From: Leucobacter edaphi
GTDB lineage: Bacteria > Actinomycetota > Actinomycetes > Actinomycetales > Microbacteriaceae
Length of the DNA: 64,000 bases
Direction of reading: 5' to 3'
Assembly: GCF_016522535.1 (NCBI RefSeq)
Contig: NZ_JAEHOI010000011.1
Span: forward strand, 124,001-188,000
In this document: piece by piece, positions 7,923 through 18,968 of the stretch
Layout of the letters: every line of letters starts with the position of its first letter
Position numbering within the stretch: position 1 is the first letter of the stretch
Program-made: the position numbers and the translations under genes
Notes under the pieces: model-generated
Database searches by the model: none
Seen by the model: the letters and a program-made list of their open reading frames with translations, nothing else
Told to the model about the DNA's origin: nothing

Positions 7923-8858
7923 TCAGGGCGCGTCGAGCACCCGCGCGCCGGGAACCGGACCGGAGGCGGTGAGGGCGCGGATCCCGTTGCGGGTGAGCAT
8001 GCCGAGGAGCTCGGCGGCCTCCTGCGGGCTTCCCGTGAGAAAGGCGACCGTGGGCCCCGATCCGGAGACGATTCCCGCGAGCGCGCCCCGCGATTCGCCG
8101 AGCTCAAGCAATTCGGTCAGCTCTGGGGCGAGCTTCAGGGCCGCGACCTGGAGGTCGTTGTGCATCGCTTCGGCGAGGGAGCCAGCGTCTCCCACGCGCA
8201 CCGCCTGCAGCACCGCGGTGTCGACCTTCACGAACTCCGGCTGCGGGCCGAGATCGCCGAGGTGCACGTCGCGATGCTGGTCGAGCGTGCGGTACACGAC
8301 CGGGGTGCTGAGGCCCGAGTCCGAAAGCGCGAGCACCCAGTGGAACGCGCCCTTTGCGAGCGCGGGGCTGAGCTCGTCGCCGCGCCCCGTGCCGACGGCG
8401 GTGCCGCCCTCGAGCGCGAACGGGACGTCAGCGCCGAGCTCCGCTGCGAGCGGGAGGAGTCCGGCGCGGCCGAGGCCCGTGCCCCAGAGCTCGTCGCAGG
8501 CGACGAGCGTCGCGGCGGCGTCGGCCGAGCCCCCGCCCATGCCGCCCGCGATGGGGACGCGCTTCAGCACCGTGAGTTCCGCGCCTCCCGAGTAGCCGGT
8601 GCGCTCGGCGAGGAGCTTTGCGGCCGCCATGGCGAGGTTCGAATCGTCGACGGGCAGGTGGTCGGACTCGATCGGGCCGGTGAAGCGGAGCGAGAAGGCA
8701 TCCGCCTCCGTGGCCGTCACCTCTTCGAACAGCGAGACGGCCTGGTAGAGGGAGGCCACGTCGTGGTAGCCGTCATCCTGGAGCGCGCCGACGCGGAAGA
8801 AGACGTTGATCTTCCCGGGTGCGCGCACGGTGACCGAACGCCGCTGATTCGTGCCCAT
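7923..8858 (-). CDS. ispE: 4-diphosphocytidyl-2-C-methyl-D-erythritol kinase
   Basis: IspE phosphorylates CDP-methylerythritol in the MEP route to isoprenoid precursors. The 311-residue protein belongs to the GHMP kinases: it starts with [14 protein letters not shown], has the ATP-binding loop [15 protein letters not shown], and the C-terminal GSGPTVAFL motif. I take the ATG at 8858 over the upstream in-frame ATG at 8897, because the family start is close to the APGKIN motif and a TACCGT hexamer sits exactly 7-12 bases before it, as expected for a leaderless message. It follows rsmA, a very common actinobacterial order (metG-tatD-rsmA-ispE). Confidence 0.94.
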   Translation of the reverse strand: MGTNQRRSVTVRAPGKINVFFRVGALQDDGYHDVASLYQAVSLFEEVTATEADAFSLRFTGPIESDHLPVDDSNLAMAAAKLLAERTGYSGGAELTVLKRVPIAGGMGGGSADAAATLVACDELWGTGLGRAGLLPLAAELGADVPFALEGGTAVGTGRGDELSPALAKGAFHWVLALSDSGLSTPVVYRTLDQHRDVHLGDLGPQPEFVKVDTAVLQAVRVGDAGSLAEAMHNDLQVAALKLAPELTELLELGESRGALAGIVSGSGPTVAFLTGSPQEAAELLGMLTRNGIRALTASGPVPGARVLDAP

Positions 8859-8864
8859 GTCATA

Positions 8865-8870
8865 ACGGTA
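8865..8870 (-). promoter_or_regulatory. Predicted -10 element of leaderless ispE
   Basis: TACCGT lies at -12 to -7 relative to the ispE ATG, and no ribosome-binding sequence is present. This geometry fits transcription starting on the A of the start codon. Confidence 0.45.
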
Positions 8871-8932
8871 GCGCACCGCGGGTGCACGATTTTCCATCCC
8901 GGGAGCGGACCCAGGTCGCGTAGCGGTTCCGA

Positions 8933-9856
8933 TCAGGATCCCGCGGCGCGGCAGATCGCGAGGAAGTCCTCGATTCCGAGCTGTTCCGCGCGCGCCGTCG
9001 GGGCGACTCCCGCGGCCTCGAGCACCCCGACGGTGCGGGACGTGTCGCCGAGCACGGGCTGGAGCGCCTGGCGCAGCATCTTGCGGCGCTGCGCGAAGGC
9101 CGCGTTGACGAGCTCGAAGGTGAGCGCCCGCTCCGCCTCACTGCCGCGCGGCTCGGCGCGGCGCTCGTAGCCGACGAGCACCGAGTCGACGCCGGGAACG
9201 GGCCAGAAGATCTGGCGGCTGACCTTTCCAGCGATCCGCCACTCCCCGTACCACGCGGCCTTCGCGCTCGGGGCGCCGTACTCCTTGGAGCCGGGACCGG
9301 CGGCCACGCGGTAGCCCACCTCCGCCTGCACCATGACGAGGCCGGCCCGCAGCTCGGGGATGAGCTCGAGGAAGTGCATGAGGATCGGGACCGAGACGTT
9401 GTAGGGCAGGTTCGCGACGAGGACCTCCGGCGCCGCCGGCAGCGCTGCGAGCTGCTCAGCGGTGATCTCGAGCGCGTCGCTGCGAATGACGCGCAGGCGC
9501 GCGGGACCGTCCGTAGGGAAGACGCCCGGTTGCATCGCGCGGGCGGTCGCGGGAAGCTCCTCAGCGAGGCGGTGATCGATCTCAACCGCGGTGACGTCTG
9601 CGCCCGTCTCGGTGATGCCGAGTGTGAGGGAGCCGAGGCCGGGGCCGACCTCGATCACGCGATCCCCGGCTTCGACGCCCGCGAGGCGGACGATCTTGCG
9701 CACCGTGTTCGGGTCGATGACGAAGTTCTGGCCGAGCTTCTTGGTGGGTGAGACGCCGAGTCGCTCGGCGAGTTCGCGCACCTGAGCGGGGCCGAGGAGG
9801 CCGGCGGAATCGGCCCGCTCGGCCGGTCCATTCACCTCGTCGGTTTCGGGGCTCAT
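8933..9856 (-). CDS. rsmA: 16S rRNA dimethyladenosine transferase
   Basis: RsmA (KsgA) dimethylates two adenines in the 3' hairpin of 16S rRNA late in 30S assembly. The 307-residue protein shows [13 protein letters not shown] (substrate-binding start), the SAM motif [12 protein letters not shown], and the catalytic NLPYNVSVP motif. The start at 9856 is chosen because it overlaps the stop of tatD in ATGA; an in-frame start at 9880 would lie deeper inside tatD. Operon position between tatD and ispE matches other actinobacteria. Confidence 0.94.
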   Translation of the reverse strand: MSPETDEVNGPAERADSAGLLGPAQVRELAERLGVSPTKKLGQNFVIDPNTVRKIVRLAGVEAGDRVIEVGPGLGSLTLGITETGADVTAVEIDHRLAEELPATARAMQPGVFPTDGPARLRVIRSDALEITAEQLAALPAAPEVLVANLPYNVSVPILMHFLELIPELRAGLVMVQAEVGYRVAAGPGSKEYGAPSAKAAWYGEWRIAGKVSRQIFWPVPGVDSVLVGYERRAEPRGSEAERALTFELVNAAFAQRRKMLRQALQPVLGDTSRTVGVLEAAGVAPTARAEQLGIEDFLAICRAAGS

Positions 9857-10758
9857 GCCTCGTCCGTCTCGGGGTCCCACAGGCCGTAGACGCGTTCCGT
9901 GTTCTCCGCGAGGCGCGCGCAGAGCTCGTCGAGGGGCAGGCCGAGCGTCTCCGCCATGCGGCGCACCGTGTGCGGAAGCAGGTAGGGCGCGTTCGGGCGG
10001 CCGCGGAACGGCTCGGGGGTGAGGAACGGCGCGTCCGTCTCGCAGAGCACGAGCTCGGGGCGGGCGACCGTCAGCGCCTCCCGCAGGGCCGGCGCGTTCT
10101 TGAACGTCATCGTGCCGGCGAACGACATGTACCAGCCGTGCTCGTTGCAGACACGGGCGAGCCTCTCGTCGCCGGAGAAGCAGTGGAACACCGTGCGCTC
10201 CGGGGCACCGACGCGGAGCAGCGTCGCGACGACCTCGTCGTGCGCGTCGCGATCGTGGATCTGCAGCGCGATCCCGTTCGCCTTCGCGATCTCGATGTGG
10301 GTCTCGAACGACTCGATCTGCGCGTCGCGGCCGTCCTCACCCGTACGGAAGAAGTCGAGCCCCGTCTCGCCGACCGCGCGCACGCGCGGCTGCGCAGCGA
10401 GCCGCGAAATCTCGGAAAGATGCGAGCTGAGCAGGCCCTCCGCGAACAGGCGCGGGGCCTCGTTCGGGTGCAGCGCGACGGCCGCGAGCACGCGGGGATC
10501 GCTCGCGGCGAGCGCGGCGCTCCACCGGCTCGTCTCGAGGTCGGTGCCGACCTGCACGACGCCGCGCACGCCGACCGACTCGGCAAGATCGAGTGACTCG
10601 ACGGGCTCAGGCTGATCGAAGCCGTCCTCGAACTCGAGGTGGGTGTGATTGTCGTAGACCGGGATCGGCAGCGGCTCGGGAGCTTGCGGGCGCGTCAGAT
10701 CGCGGCCCTCGGTCGCCGTGCGCTTGCGAATGCCGCCCGCGGGGGCCTCGGAGCTCAC
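9853..10758 (-). CDS. tatD: TatD family metal-dependent DNase/hydrolase
   Basis: The 301-residue protein is a TIM-barrel amidohydrolase-like enzyme. It shows YDNHTHLEF (metal-binding HxH), GETGLDFF (metal-bridging Glu), LQIHDRDAHDE and the late CETDAPFL motif with the catalytic Asp. TatD enzymes are Mg2+-dependent 3'-5' exonucleases, and some act as D-amino-acyl-tRNA deacylase-like hydrolases. The GTG start overlaps the metG stop (GTGA) and its stop overlaps the rsmA start, so metG-tatD-rsmA forms a translationally coupled chain. Confidence 0.92.
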   Translation of the reverse strand: MSSEAPAGGIRKRTATEGRDLTRPQAPEPLPIPVYDNHTHLEFEDGFDQPEPVESLDLAESVGVRGVVQVGTDLETSRWSAALAASDPRVLAAVALHPNEAPRLFAEGLLSSHLSEISRLAAQPRVRAVGETGLDFFRTGEDGRDAQIESFETHIEIAKANGIALQIHDRDAHDEVVATLLRVGAPERTVFHCFSGDERLARVCNEHGWYMSFAGTMTFKNAPALREALTVARPELVLCETDAPFLTPEPFRGRPNAPYLLPHTVRRMAETLGLPLDELCARLAENTERVYGLWDPETDEA

Positions 10759-12353
10759 TTGGCGGCTCCCTCCCCTGCCGCGTCGGTCTCGATCCGCGGG
10801 AAGAGCACCTCGAGCGGGCCCTGCTCGGTGCCCGGCAGGAGGCGGCCCCAGTTACCGGCCTCGCGGATCGGCTGCGCCTCGAGCGCGCCGAAGGAGGCCT
10901 CGGCGCCGAGCGCCGTCCACAGCTTCGCGGTGGCGCGCGGGATCACGGGCGCCAGCAGCTCGGCGAGCGCGCGGAGCCCCTCGGTTGCCGTGTAGAGCAC
11001 CGTGCCGAGGCGCGCACGACGCTCGGGATCCTTGGCGAGCGCCCAGGGCTCCTGCTCCGTGATGTAGCCGTTCAGCGCGTCGACGAGCTCCCAGATCGCG
11101 GCGATGGCCTCGTGCACGGCGAAGCCGCGGATGCTGGCATCGGCGCGCAGCGCGACCTCGGCAGCGAGCTCGCGGATCGCGATGTCCGCCGGCTCCTCCG
11201 TGCCGCGCTCGGGCACCCGGCCCTCGAAGTACTTACGGTTCATGGCGAGCACGCGGCTCGCGAGATTGCCGAAGCCGTTGGCGAGCTCCGCCTGGTAGCG
11301 GGCCGCGAGATCCTCCCAGCTGAACGAGCCGTCGTGCCCGAAGGAGATGGCGCGCATGAAGTAGTAGCGGAAGGCGTCCGAACCGAAGGTGTCGGTGATC
11401 TCGTTCGGGGCGATGCCCGTGAGCTTCGACTTCGACATCTTCTCGCCGCCGACGAGGAGCCAGCCGTGCGCGAACACGTGCTCGGGCACCTCAAGGCCCG
11501 CCGCCATCAGCATGGCCGGCCAGATCACGGCGTGGAAGCGCAGGATGTCCTTGCCCACCAGGTGGTTCGCGGGCCAGCGACGGCCGAACTCGGCCTCGTC
11601 CTGGCCGTAGCCGACGGCGGTGATGTAGTTGAGCAGCGCGTCGAACCAGACGTAGGTGACGTGCGACTCATCCCAGGGGATCGGGATACCCCAGTCGAAC
11701 GACGTCCGCGAGATCGAGAGATCCTCGAGGCCCTGCTGCACGAACGCGACCACCTCGTTGCGCGCACTCGCGGGCTGCACGAAGTCGGGGCGCGCCTCGT
11801 AGAGCGCGAGCAGTCGATCCTGGAACGCGCTCATCTTGAAGAAGTAGTTCTTCTCCTGCAGTAGCTCGAGCGGCTTCGAGTGGATCGCACAGACCTTCTG
11901 GCCCTCGAACTCCCCGGTCCCATCAACGATCTCCGACTTGGGCTTGAACTCCTCGCAGCCCACGCAGTAGAGCGCCTCGAACTCCCCTGCGTAGACGTGA
12001 CCGTCATCGTAGAGCTTCTGCAGGAACTTCGCGACGCCCTCCTCGTGACGCGCATCCGTGGTGCGGATGAAGTCGTCATTCGAGATGTCGATCTGCTCGA
12101 GCAGCGGCTTCCACGCCGACTCGACGAGGCGGTCCGCCCACTCCTTCGGGGCGACGCCATTCGCCGTCGCGGTGCGCAGAATCTTCTGGCCGTGCTCATC
12201 GGTTCCGGTGAGCAGCCAGGTGTCGTCGCCGGCCTGGCGGTGCCACCTGGCCAGCACGTCCGCGGCCACCTCCGTGTACGCGTGCCCGATGTGCGGGGCA
12301 TCGTTGACATAGAAGATGGGCGTGGTCAGGAAGAACGAGGAGCGCGTGGCCAT
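10755..12353 (-). CDS. metG: Methionyl-tRNA synthetase
   Basis: This class I synthetase charges initiator and elongator tRNA-Met. It shows the HIGH-like signature PHIGHAY, a zinc-knuckle stretch with CVGC and a later Cys/His pair, and KMSKS in GEKMSKSKL. The 532-residue length corresponds to the short form without a C-terminal EMAP-type tRNA-binding domain. I place the start at the ATG at 12353, which gives the usual MATRSSFFLTTPIFYVND beginning. ATGs at 12362 and 12383 are also in frame, and none has a good ribosome site. The gene leads the metG-tatD-rsmA chain, with osmC ending just upstream. Confidence 0.95.
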   Translation of the reverse strand: MATRSSFFLTTPIFYVNDAPHIGHAYTEVAADVLARWHRQAGDDTWLLTGTDEHGQKILRTATANGVAPKEWADRLVESAWKPLLEQIDISNDDFIRTTDARHEEGVAKFLQKLYDDGHVYAGEFEALYCVGCEEFKPKSEIVDGTGEFEGQKVCAIHSKPLELLQEKNYFFKMSAFQDRLLALYEARPDFVQPASARNEVVAFVQQGLEDLSISRTSFDWGIPIPWDESHVTYVWFDALLNYITAVGYGQDEAEFGRRWPANHLVGKDILRFHAVIWPAMLMAAGLEVPEHVFAHGWLLVGGEKMSKSKLTGIAPNEITDTFGSDAFRYYFMRAISFGHDGSFSWEDLAARYQAELANGFGNLASRVLAMNRKYFEGRVPERGTEEPADIAIRELAAEVALRADASIRGFAVHEAIAAIWELVDALNGYITEQEPWALAKDPERRARLGTVLYTATEGLRALAELLAPVIPRATAKLWTALGAEASFGALEAQPIREAGNWGRLLPGTEQGPLEVLFPRIETDAAGEGAAK

Positions 12354-12363
12354 GAGGGCCATT

Positions 12364-12864
12364 CTATTCGGAACCGCCGACATTCTCGGCCAGATGACGG
12401 TCCACGAGGATCTCCGCCTCGTGCCGCACCGGGAAGTTCACCGAGTTCGCGATGAAGCAGTTCCGATTCGCCTCGACATGGGCCTCGCGCGCGGCGTCCA
12501 CCATCGCCGGATCGGCCACCGTGACGACCGGCCTGAGCAGGATCTCCTCGAACGCTCCCCCGAGGCCCCGCTGGCGCATCACCCCGACCGGGCGATCCCG
12601 GTACGCCGTCACCACCACCCCCGCGCGCACCGCGGCGTGCAGATACGACAGCATGTGGCACTGGGCCACCGCGGTGAGCAGCAGTTCCTCCGGGTTCCAG
12701 CGATCGGCGTCGCCGTGGAACGTCCGATCGGCCGATCCGGGCAGCGGCGCCTTCCCCGCCGCGCGGATCTCGAGCTCCCGACCGTACTCGCGGTACCCGC
12801 TCGTGCCGGTCCCCCGGTTGCCCTGCCACTCGATCTCGACCCGGTACTCGTGCAACTCGCGCAT
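12364..12864 (-). CDS. OsmC family peroxiredoxin-like protein
   Basis: The 166-residue protein has the OsmC/Ohr arrangement. A first cysteine lies in a long helix (TAVAQCHMLSYL) and a second in NCFIANSVNFPV, with the arginine/glutamate surroundings typical of these thiol peroxidases. OsmC and Ohr reduce organic hydroperoxides using lipoylated proteins or other thiols. It is divergent from the PLP aminotransferase gene, and its stop lies next to the metG start. OsmC versus Ohr subgroup is not decided; the GYREYGRELEIRAAGK beginning looks more OsmC-like. Confidence 0.85.
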   Translation of the reverse strand: MRELHEYRVEIEWQGNRGTGTSGYREYGRELEIRAAGKAPLPGSADRTFHGDADRWNPEELLLTAVAQCHMLSYLHAAVRAGVVVTAYRDRPVGVMRQRGLGGAFEEILLRPVVTVADPAMVDAAREAHVEANRNCFIANSVNFPVRHEAEILVDRHLAENVGGSE

Positions 12865-12917
12865 GCGGCGATCCTAGTCCGGGACGCACCCTCCCCGGAA
12901 TGATCCCCGCTCCGGAG

Positions 12918-12923
12918 TAGACT
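12918..12923 (+). promoter_or_regulatory. Predicted -10 element of the aminotransferase gene
   Basis: TAGACT lies 8-13 bases before the ATG at 12931 and there is no ribosome-binding sequence, which suggests a leaderless or nearly leaderless message. Confidence 0.4.
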
Positions 12924-12930
12924 TCGGCGT

Positions 12931-14289
12931 ATGAGCGAAGCGACCCAGCAGCCTGAAACCGCAATCCCCCAGGAACGTCTCGTCGTCACCGAGATCCCCG
13001 GCCCCCGCTCGAAGGAGATCCATGCGCGACGCACGCGCGTGGTCCCGCCCGGCGTGCACAGCGTGCTCCCGGTCTACATCGACCGCGCGCACGACTCGAT
13101 CCTCGTCGACGTCGACGGCAACCGGATCATCGACGTCTGCGGCGGAATCGGCGTCACCACGATCGGGCACACCGACGACGCGGTCGTCGCGGCCGCAACC
13201 GACCAGCTCAACCGCGTCACCCACACGCTCTTCACCATGACCCCCTACGAGCCCTACGTGCAGGTCGCGGAATACCTCGCGAAGCACGTCCCCGGCTCCT
13301 CCGAGGACGCCCCCTACAAGACCCTCCTCATGAACTCCGGCGCCGAGGCCGTCGAGAACGGCGTCAAGATCGCGCGCAAGTACACCGGCCGACCCGGCGT
13401 CGCCGTGCTCGAGCACGGCTACCACGGCCGCACCATGCTCACCTCGAGCATGAACCACAAGGGCGCCCCCTACGCGCTCGGCTACGGCCCCCGCGTCGGC
13501 GACATCTACCGCGCCCCCAACTCGTACCCGCTGCACGACGGCCTCACCGGCGCCGAGGCCGCAGCCCGCACGATCGCGCACCTCGAGAAGACCGCCGGCG
13601 CAGCCGACCTCGCCTGCCTCGTCGTCGAGCCCATCCAGGGCGAGGGCGGCTTCATCGTCCCCGCCGACGGCTACCTCCCCGCGCTCGCGGAGTGGTGCCG
13701 CGAGAACGGGATCGTCTTCATCGCCGACGAGGTGCAGGCCGGAATGGCCCGATCCGGCGCCGTGTTCTCGATCGAGCGCTTCGGCGTGCAGCCCGACATC
13801 GTGCTGTCCGCGAAGGGCATCGCCGGCGGCCTGCCGCTCGCCGGCATCACGGGCCGCGCCGAGATCATGGACAAGTCGCTCCCCGGCGGCCTGGGCGGCA
13901 CCTTCGGCGGCAACCCGGTGTCCTGCGCCGCCGCGGTCGCCGTGTTCGAGCAGATCGAGAAGAACAACCTGCTCGCAGAAGCGAAGCGCATCGAGAGCGT
14001 GTTCGGCGACGGCCTCCGCGCACTCCAGGAGAAGCACCCGGCGATCGCCGAGGTGCGCGGCCGCGGGGCGATGCTCGCGATCGAGCTCACGAAGCCGGGC
14101 ACCCTCGAGGCCGACCCTGAGCTCGTCGATCGCGTGATCGCCGAGGCGGCGCAGCGCGGCGTGCTGCTCCTCAGCACCGGCATCTACAACCAGGGCATCC
14201 GCTTCCTGCCGTCGCTCAAGATGAGCGACGCGCTCATCGGCGATGTGATCGCAGTGCTCGACGAGGCACTCACCGCGGCCGGGTCGTAA
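12931..14289 (+). CDS. gabT: Class III PLP aminotransferase, 4-aminobutyrate aminotransferase-like
   Basis: The 452-residue protein is a fold-type I, class III aminotransferase. It shows MNSGAEAVENGVKIAR (phosphate-binding), GYHGRT, the EPIQGEGGF segment, DEVQAGMARSG with the PLP Asp, and the Schiff-base lysine in LSAKGIAGGLP. Closest by memory are GABA aminotransferases (2-oxoglutarate dependent), with 5-aminovalerate and ornithine enzymes as relatives. No succinate-semialdehyde dehydrogenase is nearby, so a full GABA shunt cannot be inferred. It is monocistronic, appears leaderless and ends in a strong terminator. Confidence 0.85.
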   Translation: MSEATQQPETAIPQERLVVTEIPGPRSKEIHARRTRVVPPGVHSVLPVYIDRAHDSILVDVDGNRIIDVCGGIGVTTIGHTDDAVVAAATDQLNRVTHTLFTMTPYEPYVQVAEYLAKHVPGSSEDAPYKTLLMNSGAEAVENGVKIARKYTGRPGVAVLEHGYHGRTMLTSSMNHKGAPYALGYGPRVGDIYRAPNSYPLHDGLTGAEAAARTIAHLEKTAGAADLACLVVEPIQGEGGFIVPADGYLPALAEWCRENGIVFIADEVQAGMARSGAVFSIERFGVQPDIVLSAKGIAGGLPLAGITGRAEIMDKSLPGGLGGTFGGNPVSCAAAVAVFEQIEKNNLLAEAKRIESVFGDGLRALQEKHPAIAEVRGRGAMLAIELTKPGTLEADPELVDRVIAEAAQRGVLLLSTGIYNQGIRFLPSLKMSDALIGDVIAVLDEALTAAGS

Positions 14290-14311
14290 GCTTCGGGCCC
14301 GATCAGGGCAG

Positions 14312-14350
14312 AAAGGGCGCCGTACGGATCGTTCCGTGCGGCGCCCTTTT
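14312..14350 (+). terminator. Rho-independent terminator after the aminotransferase gene
   Basis: An 11-bp perfect stem (AAAGGGCGCCG at 14312-14322 pairing with 14340-14350) has an extra ACGG/CCGT pairing inside and ends in TTTT. It lies 23 bases after the stop codon. Confidence 0.85.
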
Positions 14351-14408
14351 CGATCATTCGCGGCCGGATGGGTCCGCGAATACGCCCCTCAGGGGGCGTA
14401 GGGAACGA

Positions 14409-15251
14409 CTAGCTCTCCAGCTCCTCGACGCTGATCCCCGACGAAGCCAGGCTTCCCGTGTCGATCACGTCGCCCACCGCGTGCACGTCGATCACGATGA
14501 CCGTCACGTTGTCGCGACCCGCGTTCTCGACGGCCTGCGCCACGAGCATGCGCGCGGCGGTCTCGGCCGTCGGCTGCGTCGCGAGGAAGTGCTGGATTCC
14601 GATGTCGGTGAGCTCCTTGGTGAGCCCGTCGGAGCAGATCATGATCCGCTGGCCGGGGATCAGAGCGAGCGACGTGTAGTCGGGGATCGGCGCCTCGTTG
14701 AAGCCCACCGCGCGCGTGATCACGTTGGCGTGCGGATGAACTTCCGCCTCCTCCTCCGTGATGGCCCCGGTGTCGATGAGGTGCTGCACCACGGAGTGAT
14801 CGACCGTGATCTGGCTCAGGGCGCCCTTGAAGTACTGGTAGACGCGCGAGTCGCCGATGTTGAAGACCTTCCACGTCGGCGCATCCTCGTTGCTGATGCA
14901 GACGCCGGTGACCGTGGTGCCTGCACCCAATTCGGTGTCGCCCGCGTCGAGCTCGATGTCGTCGACGGCGTCCCCGAGCGTCTCGTCGATATCGCTCTCG
15001 CTGATGCTCAGGCGACCGCCGAGCTCGGCGAGACGCCGCACGACCGCTGCGGAAGCGATCTCGCCCGCGGAGTGGCCGCCCATGCCGTCAGCGACCGCGA
15101 ACACCGGCGGAGTGGTGACGTAGCTGTCCTGGTTGTTCTCGCGCCGACGGCCCGTGTCGGTGCAGGCGAACCAGGAGAGTTCGATCTCGGTTTCGATGTC
15201 TTCATGGAAGCGTAAACGTCGACGCGACGCGTTCTCCCCGCGCGCGGTCAC
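14409..15251 (-). CDS. PP2C-type protein serine/threonine phosphatase
   Basis: The 280-residue protein has the metal-binding PP2C motifs: RRENNQDS, VADGMGGHSAGE, an NIGDSRVY strand, SDGLTKEL, and GRDNVTVIV at the end. PP2C enzymes use two Mn2+/Mg2+ ions to dephosphorylate Ser/Thr sites and oppose PknB-type kinases. There is no membrane helix, unlike mycobacterial PstP. The frame can start at a TTG at 15254, but the GTG at 15251 has GGAG six bases upstream, so I use it. No kinase gene is adjacent. Confidence 0.9.
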   Translation of the reverse strand: MTARGENASRRRLRFHEDIETEIELSWFACTDTGRRRENNQDSYVTTPPVFAVADGMGGHSAGEIASAAVVRRLAELGGRLSISESDIDETLGDAVDDIELDAGDTELGAGTTVTGVCISNEDAPTWKVFNIGDSRVYQYFKGALSQITVDHSVVQHLIDTGAITEEEAEVHPHANVITRAVGFNEAPIPDYTSLALIPGQRIMICSDGLTKELTDIGIQHFLATQPTAETAARMLVAQAVENAGRDNVTVIVIDVHAVGDVIDTGSLASSGISVEELES

Positions 15252-15280
15252 CAACTTCTCCCAATGAACACTCGAATATC

Positions 15281-16078
15281 CTACCCTGCCGTATCCGCGG
15301 TCCCGGACCGGGCGCCCGGCGCACCGAGATCGGTGACGAGGGTCAGCTGGCCGTTTTCGGGAACGCGGAGGATCTCAAGGCCTGCTCCGGGGGCCCAGGC
15401 GATCAGCTCGTCTGCCGAGGCGATCGCCGCGCCGGACCGGGCGAGCCGTCGCACGAGATCGCCCTTCGCCGCCTTGTTGAAGTGATTGAGCGCGCGCACC
15501 GTACCGTCGGCCCCGCGCTGCACGACCGCGAGCGCCTCCCCCGCGCCCGCTGGCAGCGGCGCGAGCTGCGCGTAGTCCTTAGAGCGGAGGTCGAGGAGGA
15601 ACTCCCCCTCCGGCCACGGCAGATCGGCGTGCGCCTCGGCCCACACCCGCTTCAGCGGGGCGCCGAGATCGGGCAGACGAGAGCCGCCCGAGACCCGGTA
15701 CGCGGGAATCTCATCGTCCGCCGCGATCAGACCGAACAGCGCCGACTGAATGAGGACGTTGCGATCGATCCAGGCCCGAGCAGCATCGTCGAGCGTGGCG
15801 GCGTCGAGCGCGTCATAGAGCACGCCCGTGTACCGATCGATCGCCGGCATCGTCCCGCTCGTGCCGAGCTCGAGGTTGCGCTGCAGCTCGCCGCGGTTCT
15901 TCACGCCGAGCTTCAGCGCTTTCGCGGCCGTCTCCTCGTCACCGCTGAGGGCGACGAGCGCGGCCCGAACGCGCGCTCGGGCCTCGGCGAGCGCGTCGCC
16001 GTGCGACAGCTCCTCGGCGGACAGGCGGCCCGAGCCGCCCGCGCGCTTCGTCTCTGACGGCGGGAGGAGGACGAGCAT
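15281..16078 (-). CDS. yaaA: YaaA family peroxide-stress protein
   Basis: The 265-residue protein begins MLVLLPPSETKRAGG, the hallmark of the YaaA/DUF328 family, and keeps the GLKNRGE-like and NHFNKAAKGDLVRRLA segments. In E. coli YaaA lowers intracellular free iron during H2O2 stress and binds DNA through a helix-hairpin-helix-like motif. It lies between the phosphatase gene and the end of the atp operon; the hairpin after atpC separates it from that operon. Confidence 0.87.
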   Translation of the reverse strand: MLVLLPPSETKRAGGSGRLSAEELSHGDALAEARARVRAALVALSGDEETAAKALKLGVKNRGELQRNLELGTSGTMPAIDRYTGVLYDALDAATLDDAARAWIDRNVLIQSALFGLIAADDEIPAYRVSGGSRLPDLGAPLKRVWAEAHADLPWPEGEFLLDLRSKDYAQLAPLPAGAGEALAVVQRGADGTVRALNHFNKAAKGDLVRRLARSGAAIASADELIAWAPGAGLEILRVPENGQLTLVTDLGAPGARSGTADTAG

Positions 16079-16181
16079 TGCGGGCCTTTCGCGAGATCGG
16101 GATGAACCGTTGGGGAGAGCCGGAGGAACTGGAGGAACCGGCGGAGCCGGTGCACTGGGGCCCGGCGGGGGCGTGATACGA

Positions 16182-16225
16182 CGAGAGGCCGGCCGGGCGC
16201 CCTGGGGCGACCGACCGGCCTCTCG
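16182..16225 (-). terminator. Hairpin at the end of the atp operon
   Basis: CGAGAGGCCGG (16182-16192) pairs perfectly with 16215-16225 across a 22-base loop, 16 bases after the atpC stop. No T-run follows, as is common for actinobacterial operon ends, so termination may be only partly intrinsic. Confidence 0.55.
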
Positions 16226-16240
16226 TGCGAGTGTGCGCTG

Positions 16241-16507
16241 TTACGCGGCGAGCGTCGCCTGGCCGGCGACGATCGTGATCGTGTTGTGGTCGACCGAGAG
16301 GAAACCGCCCTCCGCGTCGATCGCAACCTTCTCACCCGCGGCGGTGGTCACGCGGACCGCGCCACCCTCTGCCAGGATCGCGAGCATCGGCTCGTGACCG
16401 GCGAGGATGCCGATCTCGCCCTCGAGCGTCTTGGCGACGACCTGCTTGGCCTCGCCCGACCAGACCGCGCGGTCGGCCGAGACGACACTGACGTTGAGCG
16501 TCGCCAT
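16241..16507 (-). CDS. atpC: F1-ATPase epsilon subunit, short form
   Basis: The 88-residue protein covers the N-terminal beta-sandwich of epsilon: LNVSVVSADRAVWSGEA, the GEIGILAGHEP loop and VDHNTITIVAG. The frame stops where the C-terminal helical hairpin would begin. That hairpin inhibits ATP hydrolysis in many bacteria, so this enzyme should rely on other regulation. Short epsilon subunits occur in related actinobacteria. It is the last atp gene, three bases after the atpD stop. It forms part of the central stalk with gamma and the c-ring. Confidence 0.93.
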   Translation of the reverse strand: MATLNVSVVSADRAVWSGEAKQVVAKTLEGEIGILAGHEPMLAILAEGGAVRVTTAAGEKVAIDAEGGFLSVDHNTITIVAGQATLAA

Positions 16508-16510
16508 GGC

Positions 16511-17998
<1,488 letters not shown>

Positions 17999-18889
17999 TT
18001 AGCTTGACAGCGCGTCGGCGCCGCCTACGATCTCGGAAATCTGCTGGGTGATCTCGGCCTGGCGAGCGTTGTTCGCGAGGCGAGTGTAATCGCGGATCAG
18101 GGAGTCGGCGTTGTCGCTCGCCGACTTCATCGCCTTCTGCGTCGCCGCGTGCTTCGCGGCAGCCGACTCGAGCATCGCATTGAAGATGCGGGACTCGATG
18201 TAGGAGGGCAGGAGCTGATCGAGGACTGCGTCCGCGTCCGGCTCGAACTCATAGAGCGGCTGGGCGGAAGCGTCGGGCTCCGCGACGCCCTCAACGACCT
18301 CGAGCGGGAGCAGACGGTGCACCTGGGGCACCTGGCTGACCATGCTGACGAGGTGGTTGTAGACGAGGTGGATTTCCTGTGCGCCGCCCTCTGCTGCGGG
18401 ACGGGCGAAGATCTCGAGTACGGACTCGGCGACCTCCTTGGCCATCTCGAAGGTCGGGTTCTCGGTGTCGCCCACCCAGACGCGCTCGGAGGCGCGGCGG
18501 CGGAACGCGAAGTACCCCTGGGCCTTGCGGCCGATCAGGTAGTACACCACGTCCTTGCCCTCGGAGCGGAGCAGCTCGGTGAGCTCTTCCGCTTCGCGGA
18601 GCACCTGCGAGTTGAACGCGCCGGCGAGGCCGCGGTCCGAGGTGAAGATCACCACTGCGGCACGTTCGACCTTTTCGGCCTCCATGAGCAGCGGGTGATC
18701 GGTGTTCGAGTGCGTTGCGACGGCCGAGACGGCGCGCGTGATCGCGGTGGCGTAGGGCGTCGAAGCCTCGACGCGGGCCTTCGCCTTCTGGATGCGCGAG
18801 GCTGCGATCAGCTCCATCGCACGGGTGATCTTCTTGGTCGTCTGGGCAGAACGAATCTTCTGCCGGTAGACCCGAAGTTGCGCTCCCAT
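17999..18889 (-). CDS. atpG: F1-ATPase gamma subunit
   Basis: The 296-residue protein forms the rotating central shaft. It begins [35 protein letters not shown], the conserved N-terminal coiled-coil half, and ends with [19 protein letters not shown], the C-terminal half of the shaft. The central Rossmann-like part is present ([16 protein letters not shown]). It lies between atpA and atpD in the standard order. Confidence 0.96.
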   Translation of the reverse strand: MGAQLRVYRQKIRSAQTTKKITRAMELIAASRIQKAKARVEASTPYATAITRAVSAVATHSNTDHPLLMEAEKVERAAVVIFTSDRGLAGAFNSQVLREAEELTELLRSEGKDVVYYLIGRKAQGYFAFRRRASERVWVGDTENPTFEMAKEVAESVLEIFARPAAEGGAQEIHLVYNHLVSMVSQVPQVHRLLPLEVVEGVAEPDASAQPLYEFEPDADAVLDQLLPSYIESRIFNAMLESAAAKHAATQKAMKSASDNADSLIRDYTRLANNARQAEITQQISEIVGGADALSS

Positions 18890-18968
18890 GTCTCTCCTGT
18901 AGTGGTCGGGGCTGGCTGGTCAAGCGGTCTGGCCCGGGCGGGGGCGTGAACCCCCGCCCGGATCAGGA

